Of a stretch of DNA of 64,000 nt, positions 52,501 to 62,196 are shown in pieces. Each line of letters begins with the position of its first letter. Positions within the stretch are counted from its first letter, which is position 1. A program made the translations under genes and the position numbers. Source of the stretch: Symsagittifera roscoffensis (taxonomy: Eukaryota > Xenacoelomorpha > Acoela > Convolutidae); assembly GCF_963678635.1 (NCBI RefSeq), contig NC_087063.1, positions 28,267,407 through 28,331,406 of the forward strand. Direction: 5' to 3'. Below the pieces are notes generated by a model. That model saw only the letters and a program-made list of their open reading frames with translations, did not search any database and was not told the DNA's origin.

Positions 52501-53089
52501 ACACACGATTTGCCTATACGGATCAAGCGACGAGAAGGCGAATAAGCAACGCCGCGACTCCCAAGCCTGGAAGATTTGATGAAGAATGGGTGGGATTAGG
52601 CTTGGCGTCTATGAAAATGAGAGGCAGGACCGAACTGCCTGAGGCCTCCTTGATCCTGACTAGTGTAAAACCGGAGTTGACGGTAGTAGGAACGCTGCGA
52701 ACGAGAACTTTCCTAGCACCCTTCGGCTGCGAGGAAATCAAAGTGGTCCATGGAGAAGAGGAAGATAGATCGGCCGGTACATTGATCATACCGAAATTTC
52801 CGGAAGGAGCCGACAATGATAAACAAGGACCCTCGAGCTCAAAGAGAGATATGTCAGAAGGAGATGACGGACAGGGAGGAAGCCGTCAAACCGAAGAACC
52901 CATGCAACAAGATGCAAGTCAAGCTGGTGGGGAAGACGACAGGGCATCAACAGGAGGAGTATCCAGCCTGGATTTCAATATCTTCAATGATCTTGAGAAC
53001 AACGCGGATACGTTAGAGACGACTGAGCCAGCGGATGAAGGCATTTCGACACTGGAGCCTCTGTCAGCCTTTATGGAAATGAAACGAAA
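49571..53089 (+). pseudogene. ORF B, copy 3 (second SGNH-like motif and unknown domain)
   Basis: Readable in pieces 49571-50581, 50491-50859, 51175-51639, 51667-51852, 51839-52405 and 52368-53171, joined by at least two shifts and five stops. The first part is basic and Arg/Ser-rich. Around 50430-50640 it encodes IMIVANSEF, a hydrophobic stretch and then VFAGINDHLHSRG, with the feel of a second, divergent SGNH domain (block III GxND). From 51175 it matches the long G2 protein (62111-64000), for example MPLLTDLSLAMR and IYGPAVTFAFPD. The end (GVSSLDFNIFNDLENN) leads in frame toward ORF C; a 1-base deletion near 53088 breaks the link. Copy 2 has lost this region entirely. No function is recognised for the 51175-52800 part. 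Confidence 0.65.
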
Positions 53090-55504
53090 TTGCCGGAGAG
53101 CAGCTCTCCTGGCAATTCAAGAAATAACGAACAAAGAATCCTCATGGAATCACCTAGAAGAAGAAGAATAGAGGGCTCAGCCAGAGTACCTTTCTTGGGA
53201 ACGTTGCCCGAAGAAGAATGGGAAGTACATCACCGAGACCATGAAAGTAGGACGGGATGCAGATTCGACAGAGTGGCGTTCATGGAAGAAGTCGGGACCC
53301 AATCTATTCTGAAAACGGGTCTCAAACGACCCTTGATGCGGGAAGTCCTTGACAAGCTTGATGAGTGTGAAGAAAGATTGAGTGAGTTGTTGATTGACTC
53401 AGCCACTGATGAAAGTGAAGCGAATTCTCCCATCAAGATGACACCGCAGGACGATAAAGGAGAGGTGGTGTATCTGTCAAGAACCAGGAGAGGAACGATG
53501 CGATCGAAATTGGTGATTAATAAGATCAATGCGATGAAAATGAAGTTAGGCAGCAGAGTGATGCCGAGGAGAGAAGGAAAGACGAAGGTGGATTCGGAGA
53601 TATCGATGAAAGCTGTCAATTCAGCGAAAAGGAAACGAGTCGAAGAGTTCATGGATTTGGGACAAGGTGATTATCAATTGCCTGGCACAGATAAAATGTT
53701 GACTGATATAGCGATGGTGCCACACATTCTCATGGCGGGAATAAAGTCAACAGGTTATAAATCCAAAAGGAGTGACCGCACTCTGACTGGAGCAACGTTA
53801 CAAATGGAAATACTTGGCCAATGTGGAGAAAGCACAATGAAAGACTTTAAACCATCTCCCATGAACCACGGAAAGGGAAGTGTCGCAGGACAACTAGTAC
53901 CAGTGGAGTATAACCGACTGACAGTGTCGGAGACTGTGTCAATAGATGAACCTGCCGGTGGATACATGGAGATGTTAGAATACCGAAACTCGGCTAGAGG
54001 GTACGTGATGGCACTGGAAGACGAAATGGCCATGGAAGGTTATCTGGCGACGATGTTGCGAGGCACCACCCTCAAGCAGAAGGCGTATGGAACTTTAGCG
54101 TCATCCGAGATGCAGGCGGAAACGATCGACCAATTAGTGAGCCTTCCATGGAAAGCAGTGGTGTTGATGTACTTCGAAGAGGAAATGAGGACTGCGCCGA
54201 GAATACACGCTCTCATGGCAGTACCCAACGTAAGAACCGAATTACAACTGAGGTTCGCCTGGTGCATGATGGGATTAACTCGCGGGGAATATGACTCAGA
54301 AGAAAGGTAAAAGTCAAAAGAAGAAAAAGTTTTCCTTATGACGAACCTGAGGGATCTGATAACCCAAGGGGGAGCAGCAGTAGCGTGCGCGAAGCGGAGA
54401 GACGCTCTCTGTTTCATTCGATTCCTGATAGAGCAGATTTCAGTACCAGCATTGAACACCTGTGCCAAGATGTTGAGGGAGGACGATGAACGAGCAAAAG
54501 CCTTACTCTTAATAGCACTACTGGAGATGCATCAAAGCAAGCCGATGAGAGTGAATATGAAAGAACCTGAGGAGTTAGGGCCCATGAGAAAGATAGACGA
54601 AATCAGGAGATTTTCAAACAAAGAGCTGAGACTCACTAAAGAATCTATGGGGGCACTACCGAAATCCAGTGAGTACTGTGGACCGATCAAGAAGAATTCG
54701 TACAGCTACGTGTCCGGAATCATAGGAATAGCGTACAACCCTTTCCTGAGTGAAGACATACGCGATTGCTTCTTCAATCACGAGCAGGCAGTGTTGCTAA
54801 GATTCTGGACGTCAAGAATTGTAACGATTAAGAGCGCTAATAATCCACAGACCAAACTGGGACTGGTCTTGGAAGAAGAGGTGACTGCACCTTCCGTACC
54901 AAAATCCGACAAAAGAGTGGAGTTTGGGTTGAGATTCTCAGATGAACTACTGAGAACGAGCTTGATGGTAGTGTGGGAACTGATGAGACCATCATGGTGT
55001 CCTAGTCCCAATGCTGACTCGATATTACGGGAGACACAAGATGTGCAGAGGGAGCTGAATGCAGACTGTAATCTGCGTGACCTGAACATCATATATAATG
55101 TGATGATAACAGCCTATAGGAGCAACGGGGAAGACAAAGTGGAGTTGCCTGGCTGGGGACCAGAAGACTGGGTCAAACCTGGTAGCTGTCTGGCGGAAGT
55201 CTGTGGACTGGAAGGTCACGTTTGTGGAGGTCTGGATTGTGTGAAAACCCTAGAGAGACAACACAAGCAATTGGCGATATTGTTTGGGAATGTCGTGATG
55301 AAAGCAAGGACGGAAACGGAACTGATCGCAGATTGCCATGGAGGAACCGAGTTGAATCTAGTGACTGCACTAGGATTCTACAGCATGTTTGGTTCTTTAG
55401 AGTCACTATTGAATCTAACACAGAAACATGAGATGGTCACAGCCATCAGTGTAGAAGTGTTCCCAGGAGTTCTGCAAACTGAGCAAAAGTACATAGAAAA
55501 ATGA
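53090..55504 (+). pseudogene. ORF C, copy 3
   Basis: Homologue of the intact 1061-residue ORF C of copy 2, in frames 53090-54310 and 54338-55504 (same register, separated by TAA at 54308-54310). A TGA at 55502-55504 (TGG in copy 2) closes it. About 7 residues (WTVVQSY) are missing near 53297. The sequence is otherwise well preserved, about 90% identical to copy 2 by eye. Confidence 0.75.
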
Positions 55505-56713
55505 AGGGAAGCGATCGAGACGGAAATGAACATCAGACATAGTGAGTCTTATTGTAGACCATCAGGAGCACGATATTTGGTGGGATCGACATTGGCTCCA
55601 ATGTGCAAGAGCAGATACCCGGTGCATTTCGTAGCTGTGGATGTAAAGAGTACGAGAACGATCGTGGATCAAGCCTTCTCAGTGCCAAAGGGTGTGAGAC
55701 TAACGAGAATGTCCGAAAAATCTTACGATTTGCTATGCAAGATGTTCTCAGCAGTTCCAGAGAGAAAAAAGGAGGAGTTGGAATCGATACTGGGAAGGAA
55801 GTTCATGGGATACCTGAGTGGGAACTTCAGTGACTTTGAGAGACAGAAACAGAGAGGATCAACCGTTACGGATTACAATACAGTAGACGAGAATGATGAA
55901 GTCCACCGAGTGATGATGGAAGTGGAACCATTACTGGAAGCTTCGGTAAAACGTAATTGGAGGAGCATCATGTTGACACATGACGAGTTTCCCTGCCACT
56001 GCTTGCTGCAGACCTGGTGGTATCCCGAGCGTAGTAATCTGGTGTTGATCTGGGACTCTGGAGAGCTGCTCTCCATGGGTTCACCAGACTCATCAAGGCC
56101 CATAACGATAGTGATAGTGGGAGTTATGATGGCGATACGATGGCTGGAGGCTCATGTGAGAGAAAACAGTAGACAGGAGGCACCGACGAGAGAACAGTTG
56201 CAGAAATTGGATTGTCCAAAAGATTTAGATCTTTTTGAGACAATGTGCAAAAAGATATGGGCAAGAAGACGATTGATGCCATGGTTCAGAGCTAACATGA
56301 CTGCATGGTTGTACGAATATGCCAAAAAGCATATGTCAAAGCACGGCAGAGTGTACAGTGGATGTCAGCTGGACATTGGAGCAGGAGCTTTCAAGCGAGC
56401 TCTCGTGACTCATCGGAATGCAGTGACTACCGCTGTGAAAAGAATTTCCAGGACGAGTGAACGTAGTGGAAAGGAGAAGGTAGAGATGCTGAAAGAAGAT
56501 TTGGAGAGAAACGTGACGTTGTGTCGCCACAACAGCTTCTGCAGGAACAGAGAATCTAACGTGGATCCCCTACCTTGTTGTAAACAGAGGGTAGAAGAGC
56601 AGAAGTGTTGGAGGACTGCTTCCAACAGCGTCAGAATAGGTAACGATGTGTTGCAGGGAACAGAAACTGAAAGTGCAGAGTCAGTGTCACAGGAGAAAGA
56701 GATGGAACATTGA
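55505..56713 (+). pseudogene. ORF C end plus ORF D, copy 3
   Basis: 395 open codons from the Met at 55526. It shows ORF C and D as one protein (codon CAG where copy 2 has TAG). It contains the hydrophobic stretch PITIVIVGVMMAIRW, then the ORF D helix and HNSFCRNRES...CC...C motif, ending EKEMEH. An in-frame loss of ~9 codons (ILNIPMEVK in copy 2) is near 56250. This supports a single ~8.9 kb second frame in the ancestor. Confidence 0.75.
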
Positions 56714-57453
56714 CAAATGGTCGAAAGAACAAGAGGCAAAAAGAAAGAAAGTTAGAAGAATTTAGAAGTTTTAGAACTTCAAAACGACGAAAAGAAGAGA
56801 AACAAAGGAGTGACGAAAAAGAAGAAGTTAAAACTCAGAATTGTTTCATGTGTGTGAAAAAACTAAAGTGAGAAACTAAGCAACCAAGTTGTAATTGAAA
56901 ACTGAAACATTTAGTTGAGCTTTGAACATTAAAGAATTTTTTGCATTTATAAATATGCATTTTGATTTTAGTTAGTGGCTTTGGAGATACTTAGTATTTA
57001 TTTAGAAAGGCTTGAGTAAAGAGTATATTTAAAAATTCCAGCCTGCATGACTGTTTTTAATCAACTAGGAGAACTGATCACTTTGTGGTGATATGAAAGG
57101 CTTGGGTAATCTCTCGAAGAGGGAGATTGTTTCATTGTTCTTTCTAACCACAGAGTTTCTTAGTTTTAATATTCAGGACAATAACAAGCAAGATTTCCGA
57201 AGGGAAGAAGCATAGTAGGATAATTTTAGCTTGTTGGTTGGCAGGACTGTCCTGCAAACCAACATCTTTTAAAATCTAGGAGAAAAAGTTTTTAATCAGG
57301 GCATTGACATTGGAAGTCAGAAAAGATAATTTTATCTTAGGTCATATCCTCAATGTGCAGATTAATGAAAAAAATTGAAGGCTATAGTGATGTAGTATGA
57401 TGCCATTTATATTCTGCAGTGAGTCGGGGTGACGCGGATAAAAGTAATTTCAT
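56714..57453 (+). other. 3' UTR of copy 3, first copy
   Basis: Homologous to 14805-13996 (reverse) and to 58872-59609. It ends abruptly at 57451-57453, where the tandem duplicate starts inside ORF C. No coding signal. Confidence 0.8.
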
Positions 57454-58871
57454 TGAAAGCAAGGACGGAAACAGAACTGATCGCAGATTGCCATGGAGGA
57501 ACCGAGTTGAATCTAGTGACTGCACTAGGATTCTACAGCATGTTTGGTTCTTTAGAGTCACTATTGAATCTAACACAGAAACATGAGATGGTCACAGCCA
57601 TCAGTGTAGAAGTGTTCCCAGGAGTTCTGCAAACTGAGCAAAGTAACATAGAAAAATGAAGGGAAGCGATCGAGACGGAACTGAACATCAGACATAGTGA
57701 GTCTTATTGTAGACCATCAGGAGCACGATATTTGGTGGGATCGACATTGGCTCCAATGTGCAAGAGCAGATACCCGGTGCATTTCGTAGCTGTGGATGTA
57801 AAGAGTACGAGAACGATCGTGGATCAAGCCTTCTCAGTGCCAAAGGGTGTGAGACTAACGAGAATGTCCGAAAAATCTTACGATTTGCTATGCAAGATGT
57901 TCTCAGCAGTTCCAGAGAGAAAAAAGGAGGAGTTGGAATCGATACTGGGAAGGAAGTTCATGGGATACCTGAGTGGGAACTTCAGTGACTTTGAGAGACA
58001 GAAACAGATTACAATACAGTAGACGAGAATGATGAAGTCCACCGAGTGATGATGGAAGTGGAACCATTACTGGAAGCTTCGGTAAAACGTAATTGGAGGA
58101 GCATCATGTTGACACATGACGAGTTTCCCTGCCACTGCTTGCTGCAGACCTGGTGGTATCCCGAGCGTAGTAATCTGGTGTTGATCTGGGACTCTGGAGA
58201 GCTGCTCTCCATGGGTTCACCAGACTCATCAAGGCCCATAACGATAGTGATAGTGGGAGTTATGATGGCGATACGATGGCTGGAGGCTCATGTGAGAGAA
58301 AACAGTAGACAGGAGGCACCGACGAGAGAACAGTTGCAGAAATTGGATTGTCTAAAAGATTTAGATATTTTTGAGACAATAAGCAAGATTCTAAACATTC
58401 CGATGGAAGTGAAAAAGATATGGGCAAGAAGACGATTGATGCCATGGTTCAGAGCTAACATGACTGCATGGTTGTACGAATATGCCAAAAAGCATATGTC
58501 GAAGCACGGCAGAGTGTACAGTGGATGTCAGCTGGACATTGGAGCAAGAGCTTTCAAGCGAGCTTTCGTGACTCATCGGAATGCAGTGAGCTGTAAAAAA
58601 AAATTCCAGGACAAGTGAACGGAGTGGAAAGGAGAAGGAAGAGCTCTTGAAGGAAGATTTGGAGAGAAACGTGACGTTGTGTCTCCACAACAGCTTCTGC
58701 CGGAACAGAGAATCTAACGTGGATCCCCTACCTTGTTGCAAACAGAGGGTAGAAGAGCAGAAGTGTTGGAGGACTGCTTCCAACAGCGTCAGAATAGGTA
58801 ACGATGTGTTGCAGGACACAGAAACTGAAAGTGCAGAGTCAGTGTCACAGGAGGAAGAGATGGAACATTGA
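57454..58871 (+). pseudogene. Second copy of ORF C end plus ORF D
   Basis: Repeats 55299-56713. Broken by the TGA shared with the first unit (57657-57659), a 17-base deletion near 58010 (frames 57732-58022 and 58046-58618) and an indel near 58595. The last piece (58647-58871) carries the HNSFCRNRES motif and ends EEEMEH. Confidence 0.8.
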
Positions 58872-59690
58872 CAAATGGTCGAAAGAACAAGAGGCAAAAA
58901 GAAAGAAAGTTAGAAGAATTTAGAAGTTTTAGAACTTCAAAACGACGAAAAGAAGAGAAACAAAGGAGTGACGAAAAAGAAGAAGTTAAAACTCAGAATT
59001 GTTTCATGTGTGTGAAAAAACTAAAGTGAGAAACTAAGCAACCAAGTTGTAATTGAAAACTGAAACATTTAGTTGAGCTTTGAACATTAAAGAATTTGTT
59101 GCATTTATAAATATGCATTTTGATTTTAGTTAGTGGCTTTGGAGATACTTAGTATTTATTTAGAAAGGCTTGAGTAAAGAGTATATTTAAAAATTCCAGC
59201 CTGCATGACTGTTTTTAATCAACTAGGAGAACTGATCACTGTGTGGTGATATGAAAGGCTTGGGTAATCTCTCGAAGAGGGAGATTGTTTCATTGTTCTT
59301 TCTAACCACAGAGTTTCTTAGTTTTAATATTCAGGACAATAACAAGCAAGATTTCCGAAGGGAAGAAGCATAGTAGGATAATTTTAGCTTGTTGGTTGGC
59401 AGGACTGTCCTGCAAACCAACATCTTTTAAAATCTAGGAGAAAAAGTTTTTAATCAGGGCATTGACATTGGAAGTCAGAAAAGATAATTTTATCTTAGGT
59501 CATATCCTCAATGTGCAGATTAATGAAAAAAATTGAAGGCTATAGTGATGTAGTATGATGCCATTTATATTCTGCAGTGAGTCGTGGTGACGCGGATAAA
59601 AGTAATTTCGTTCATTTTGTAAATTCTGTTCGATGACACTGTACCAATTTTACGATCATTGCGAGATTCAATGAGGACATTGACCGGACT
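58872..59690 (+). other. 3' UTR of copy 3, second copy, to the PPT
   Basis: Homologous to the first 3' UTR, then continues past its breakpoint to the palindrome CCGGACTGTCCGG. This last ~90 bases matches 13996-14090 reversed. No gene. Confidence 0.78.
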
Positions 59691-59702
59691 GTCCGGGGAG
59701 TA
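59691..59702 (+). promoter_or_regulatory. Polypurine-tract-like motif of copy 3
   Basis: GTCCGGGGAGTA followed by TGTGAC, the first six bases of the G1 LTR. After 59708 the LTR match is lost. Confidence 0.6.
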
Positions 59703-59708
59703 TGTGAC

Positions 59709-59786
59709 GCGGAAAGTGTGCAGCGGAAAGTGTGCAGTGGGTTTTCATGACAAGCAATAGCCAAATCTTCTATAAAGACAAACTCG
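59709..59786. other. Unassigned sequence between copy 3 and the G2 LTR
   Basis: 78 bases; begins with two copies of GCGGAAAGTGTGCA in tandem. It may be flanking host DNA or filler from the rearrangement that removed the copy 3 LTR. Confidence 0.5.
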
Positions 59787-60687
59787 TGTAACAGTCGCCT
59801 ACTTCGGTCACATATGAGTCTTAAGAAAAATAGGCCCTATAACCATTGGCTCAAGAGTCCGGGACACTATCTCTCGTGTTTTTCTACCTCAAAAACGGTC
59901 GGAGCCAATTCGGTTCGCTTGCGACATGAGACTAGAACCCGTTACAGCTTAAAGACCACTACCAAAATACCCCCCCCCCCCCCATTCTAGAAAATAAGAA
60001 CGTCTCCATACTTAGGTCTCAAAATACCCAAAATAGACAAACGCCGTTAAAAACAGGGTCGGAACAATCCGTTAAGTTACTTTTTTATTGGACAGTGGAA
60101 CTTTGATCCATTTCAGATGGATCAACCTAAAACTCGCCTTACCTCAACATACTTATTATAAAATGCACTCGGGAAAACTAAATTTGGTACTTAAATAGCA
60201 GCACACTTGAGAAACAGAGTAATTAAGTTAATTAATAACTCTAGCATGAATATAATCGAATATAACTCAAGAAGTTTGCTAACGATAAGTTCCAACTGAA
60301 GGAAATGAGTTTTAATTCAAGAATGTAGTTTTGGATCTGAATCATTGGGAGACTTCAGGTGTCTACCTTTCCATTGAAGGTTCACTCTGGTTCAGTCGAT
60401 TCTTGATCTGCTCTTGTGATTGTTCTGTCTCTTACATCAGATAGGACAGCTCTACTCTCGTTTTCTACGGCGGAAATTGCGAAGAGCAATTTCCCACTGT
60501 GTTTATTCGACAACTTTCCGCCAATTGTATTTTGGTTATTCTGACTTTAGATTTGATGTTTTCAGTTGTCGCGAGAAAACTGAGCATGACAGGCTCTATT
60601 CAAATTTTTGAAAAATTAAACTTCATTCCAAAACCACGTATTTAGTGTTCCTCAAGGTCAAACTTCAAGATATGACCGACTGGCACA
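59787..60687 (-). repeat. G2 3' LTR
   Basis: 901 bp. Sense TGTGCCAGTCGG...CGACTGTTACA, an imperfect terminal inverted repeat (TGT..CAGTCG). Homology to G1 LTRs is shown by ATGGATCAACC at the identical offset (330 bases) and AAAAACAGGG nearby. Hairpins: TTGATCCAT-TTCAG-ATGGATCAA (60103-60125) and GGAAATTGC-GAAGA-GCAATTTCC (60472-60494). A run of 14 C lies near 59972. Confidence 0.72.
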
Positions 60688-60699
60688 TACTCCCCGGAC
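60688..60699 (-). promoter_or_regulatory. Polypurine-tract-like motif of G2
   Basis: GTCCGGGGAGTA on the minus strand, abutting TGTG of the LTR; identical to the G1 motif although the surrounding sequence has diverged, which argues for selection on it. Confidence 0.65.
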
Positions 60700-61129
60700 T
60701 CAAGATCGATAACCTCATCGCGTGCTGCTGTCTGTCAGTGAATCCCCAGAAACCCGAGTGTTGCTCAAGATACAGTGCCAATGGTCATTTACAGAAGTTT
60801 GCAGCAGACTTAAGTTTATCTACACCGCCAAATTCACAACCATGTAAAATTTTCACACTATCGCTAAACAGCAATCAAAATCTGCACACACCTGCACCTT
60901 TGAATTTTCGCTTTTTGAGCTAGTAATTTAAAATTTCTTTTGTCCTATTCAATCAGGAAATTGTCATGCAGCATTTTGATTTATATAATAGATATAACAT
61001 ATTAATAACAATACCTCATTTGTTAAAATTTCTTTTCCGTGAACCTTGATTTCATCCAAGTTTACCCTCGAGCCCCTTTCCTTCCCTCCCAAGACTCAAG
61101 ACTCTAGAATTCCCCATTGAGCCACTTGC
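60700..61129 (-). other. 3' UTR of G2
   Basis: AT-rich, no conserved ORF, no similarity by eye to the G1 3' UTR. Confidence 0.65.
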
Positions 61130-61423
61130 TCATCTCGCATTCTTCGCCTTCGAGGTACCAGACCCAGACGTATTTGACACCGTGATCTGCCTCAACAGTG
61201 CCTCTTCGTCATCGGATCTAATCACGATCTGTTCCCAGGCTTTCAGCTGTTCATAGGATTGCATCCATTCCCTTTGCTCCTGCAATCTCTTCGCTTGATT
61301 GGACAAACTCTTCACCCTCGACTCTCGGTTGAAACAGAAGGAATTATGCAGACTCAGGCTCACGTTCTCCGCCAAGTCTTCCTCTAGTATTGACTCTCTC
61401 GCCTTGGTGTTGCTTCTGGACAC
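61130..61423 (-). pseudogene. ORF D C-terminus of G2
   Basis: 97 codons. The segment LEEDLAENVSLSLHNSF then CFNRES aligns with LKEDLERNVTLCLHNSF then CRNRES of G1, while the tail diverges and lacks the CC pair. An in-frame TGA upstream (near 61455) and the missing ORF C middle show it is a remnant. Confidence 0.65.
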
Positions 61424-61584
61424 TCTATCAACTCTTTCTCTTGCGAGACTTCACGTCTTTACTTGGGGGCGTTGCCGTTATCATCACTGATTCGACCCCT
61501 TTGTCTCCATCCAACCCTTCCAACTCTTGCCTCACCCCCTGCTCGAGCCTTAAGGATATTAGTACTTTTAATTATATTACTAGC
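61424..61584 (-). other. Deletion zone between ORF C and ORF D of G2
   Basis: Short AT- and pyrimidine-rich stretch; the ~2.5 kb of ORF C seen in G1 is absent here. Nothing else is recognised. Confidence 0.55.
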
Positions 61585-62196
61585 TTAGACTTTATCCCCC
61601 CTTACACTTTCAATTATTTTTTTGACAGTTTTTTGTTTCAGAGTAGAGCTGTCTTTACATTCGTCTTCTTTGGTCTTCAGTGATGCCTTTCTCAACTCGA
61701 TCATCTTGCTCAGAAGTTCTCCTATAGTTTTTTCCTCCAGACCTGTCCCCATCAGGACAGGTTCTCCGAACTTCACCACTGTGTCCCACAGTTCTTCCTT
61801 GAAATCATCTAGTGTGATCTCGCTATTCACTTCTCGATTAAACTCTCTCAAGAATTCTCGCCAAGCGTCCTCATCCAGAGTCCCTAGGAACATGGTCTTG
61901 TTTCCCTCGAAGGTATTCTTTTCCCTTTCTTCTGCGCTCAAGAGTATCATTCCCATATTGGAAGTCTCACTCATCAGTGGCAACTCTAGATTTTTACGGG
62001 GAGATGAGGTCAGAGGTGGTGTGGCAGTGTCTGCCCAAATTTCTCCGCTCAGATCCTTCAACAGCTCTTGAGTGGTGAATTCTTCCTCCGATTGTTTTGG
62101 TTCGGGCGTGTTATGTCCCCACTTCCATATCCTCCCGGGTTTCGCTGAGAGTCTCATCCATGCTTTCTTCTCCTGATTCGACTCTTCTTCTCTCAA
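61585..62196 (-). pseudogene. ORF C N-terminal part of G2
   Basis: 203 codons; core MFLGTLDEDAWREF...GEPVLMGTGL corresponds to VPFLGTLPEEEW...GTQSILKTGL of G1. It overlaps the ORF B stop by 86 bases in another frame. In G1 the B-C link is one frame, so an indel, or a real frameshift site in G2, is likely. Truncated at its 3' end. Confidence 0.65.

Larger units (their letters stand above)
55299..59609 (+). repeat. 2.15-kb tandem duplication of the copy 3 end
   Basis: 55299-57453 and 57454-59609 are homologous head-to-tail. The join at 57451-57456 puts CGCGGATAAAAGTAATTTC next to TGAAAGCAAGG of ORF C. The second unit keeps the ORF D codons lost in the first (ILNIPMEVK) but has its own indels, so either the first unit was damaged after duplication or the two came from different source elements. 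Confidence 0.9.
29641..59708 (+). mobile_element. G1 giant Ty3/gypsy retrotransposon, copy 3 (5'-truncated, BEL-interrupted)
   Basis: Plus-strand element running gag, rearranged protease, RT, RNase H, integrase, BEL insertion (37729-47382), macrodomain-like tail, spacer, ORF A-B-C-D, 3' UTR, tandem duplication of its end, PPT motif and the first six bases of the LTR (TGTGAC, 59703-59708). It is the only copy with the RT and with the full span of the second frame, and it is the reference for the complete architecture. It is riddled with stops and frameshifts. Confidence 0.85.
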
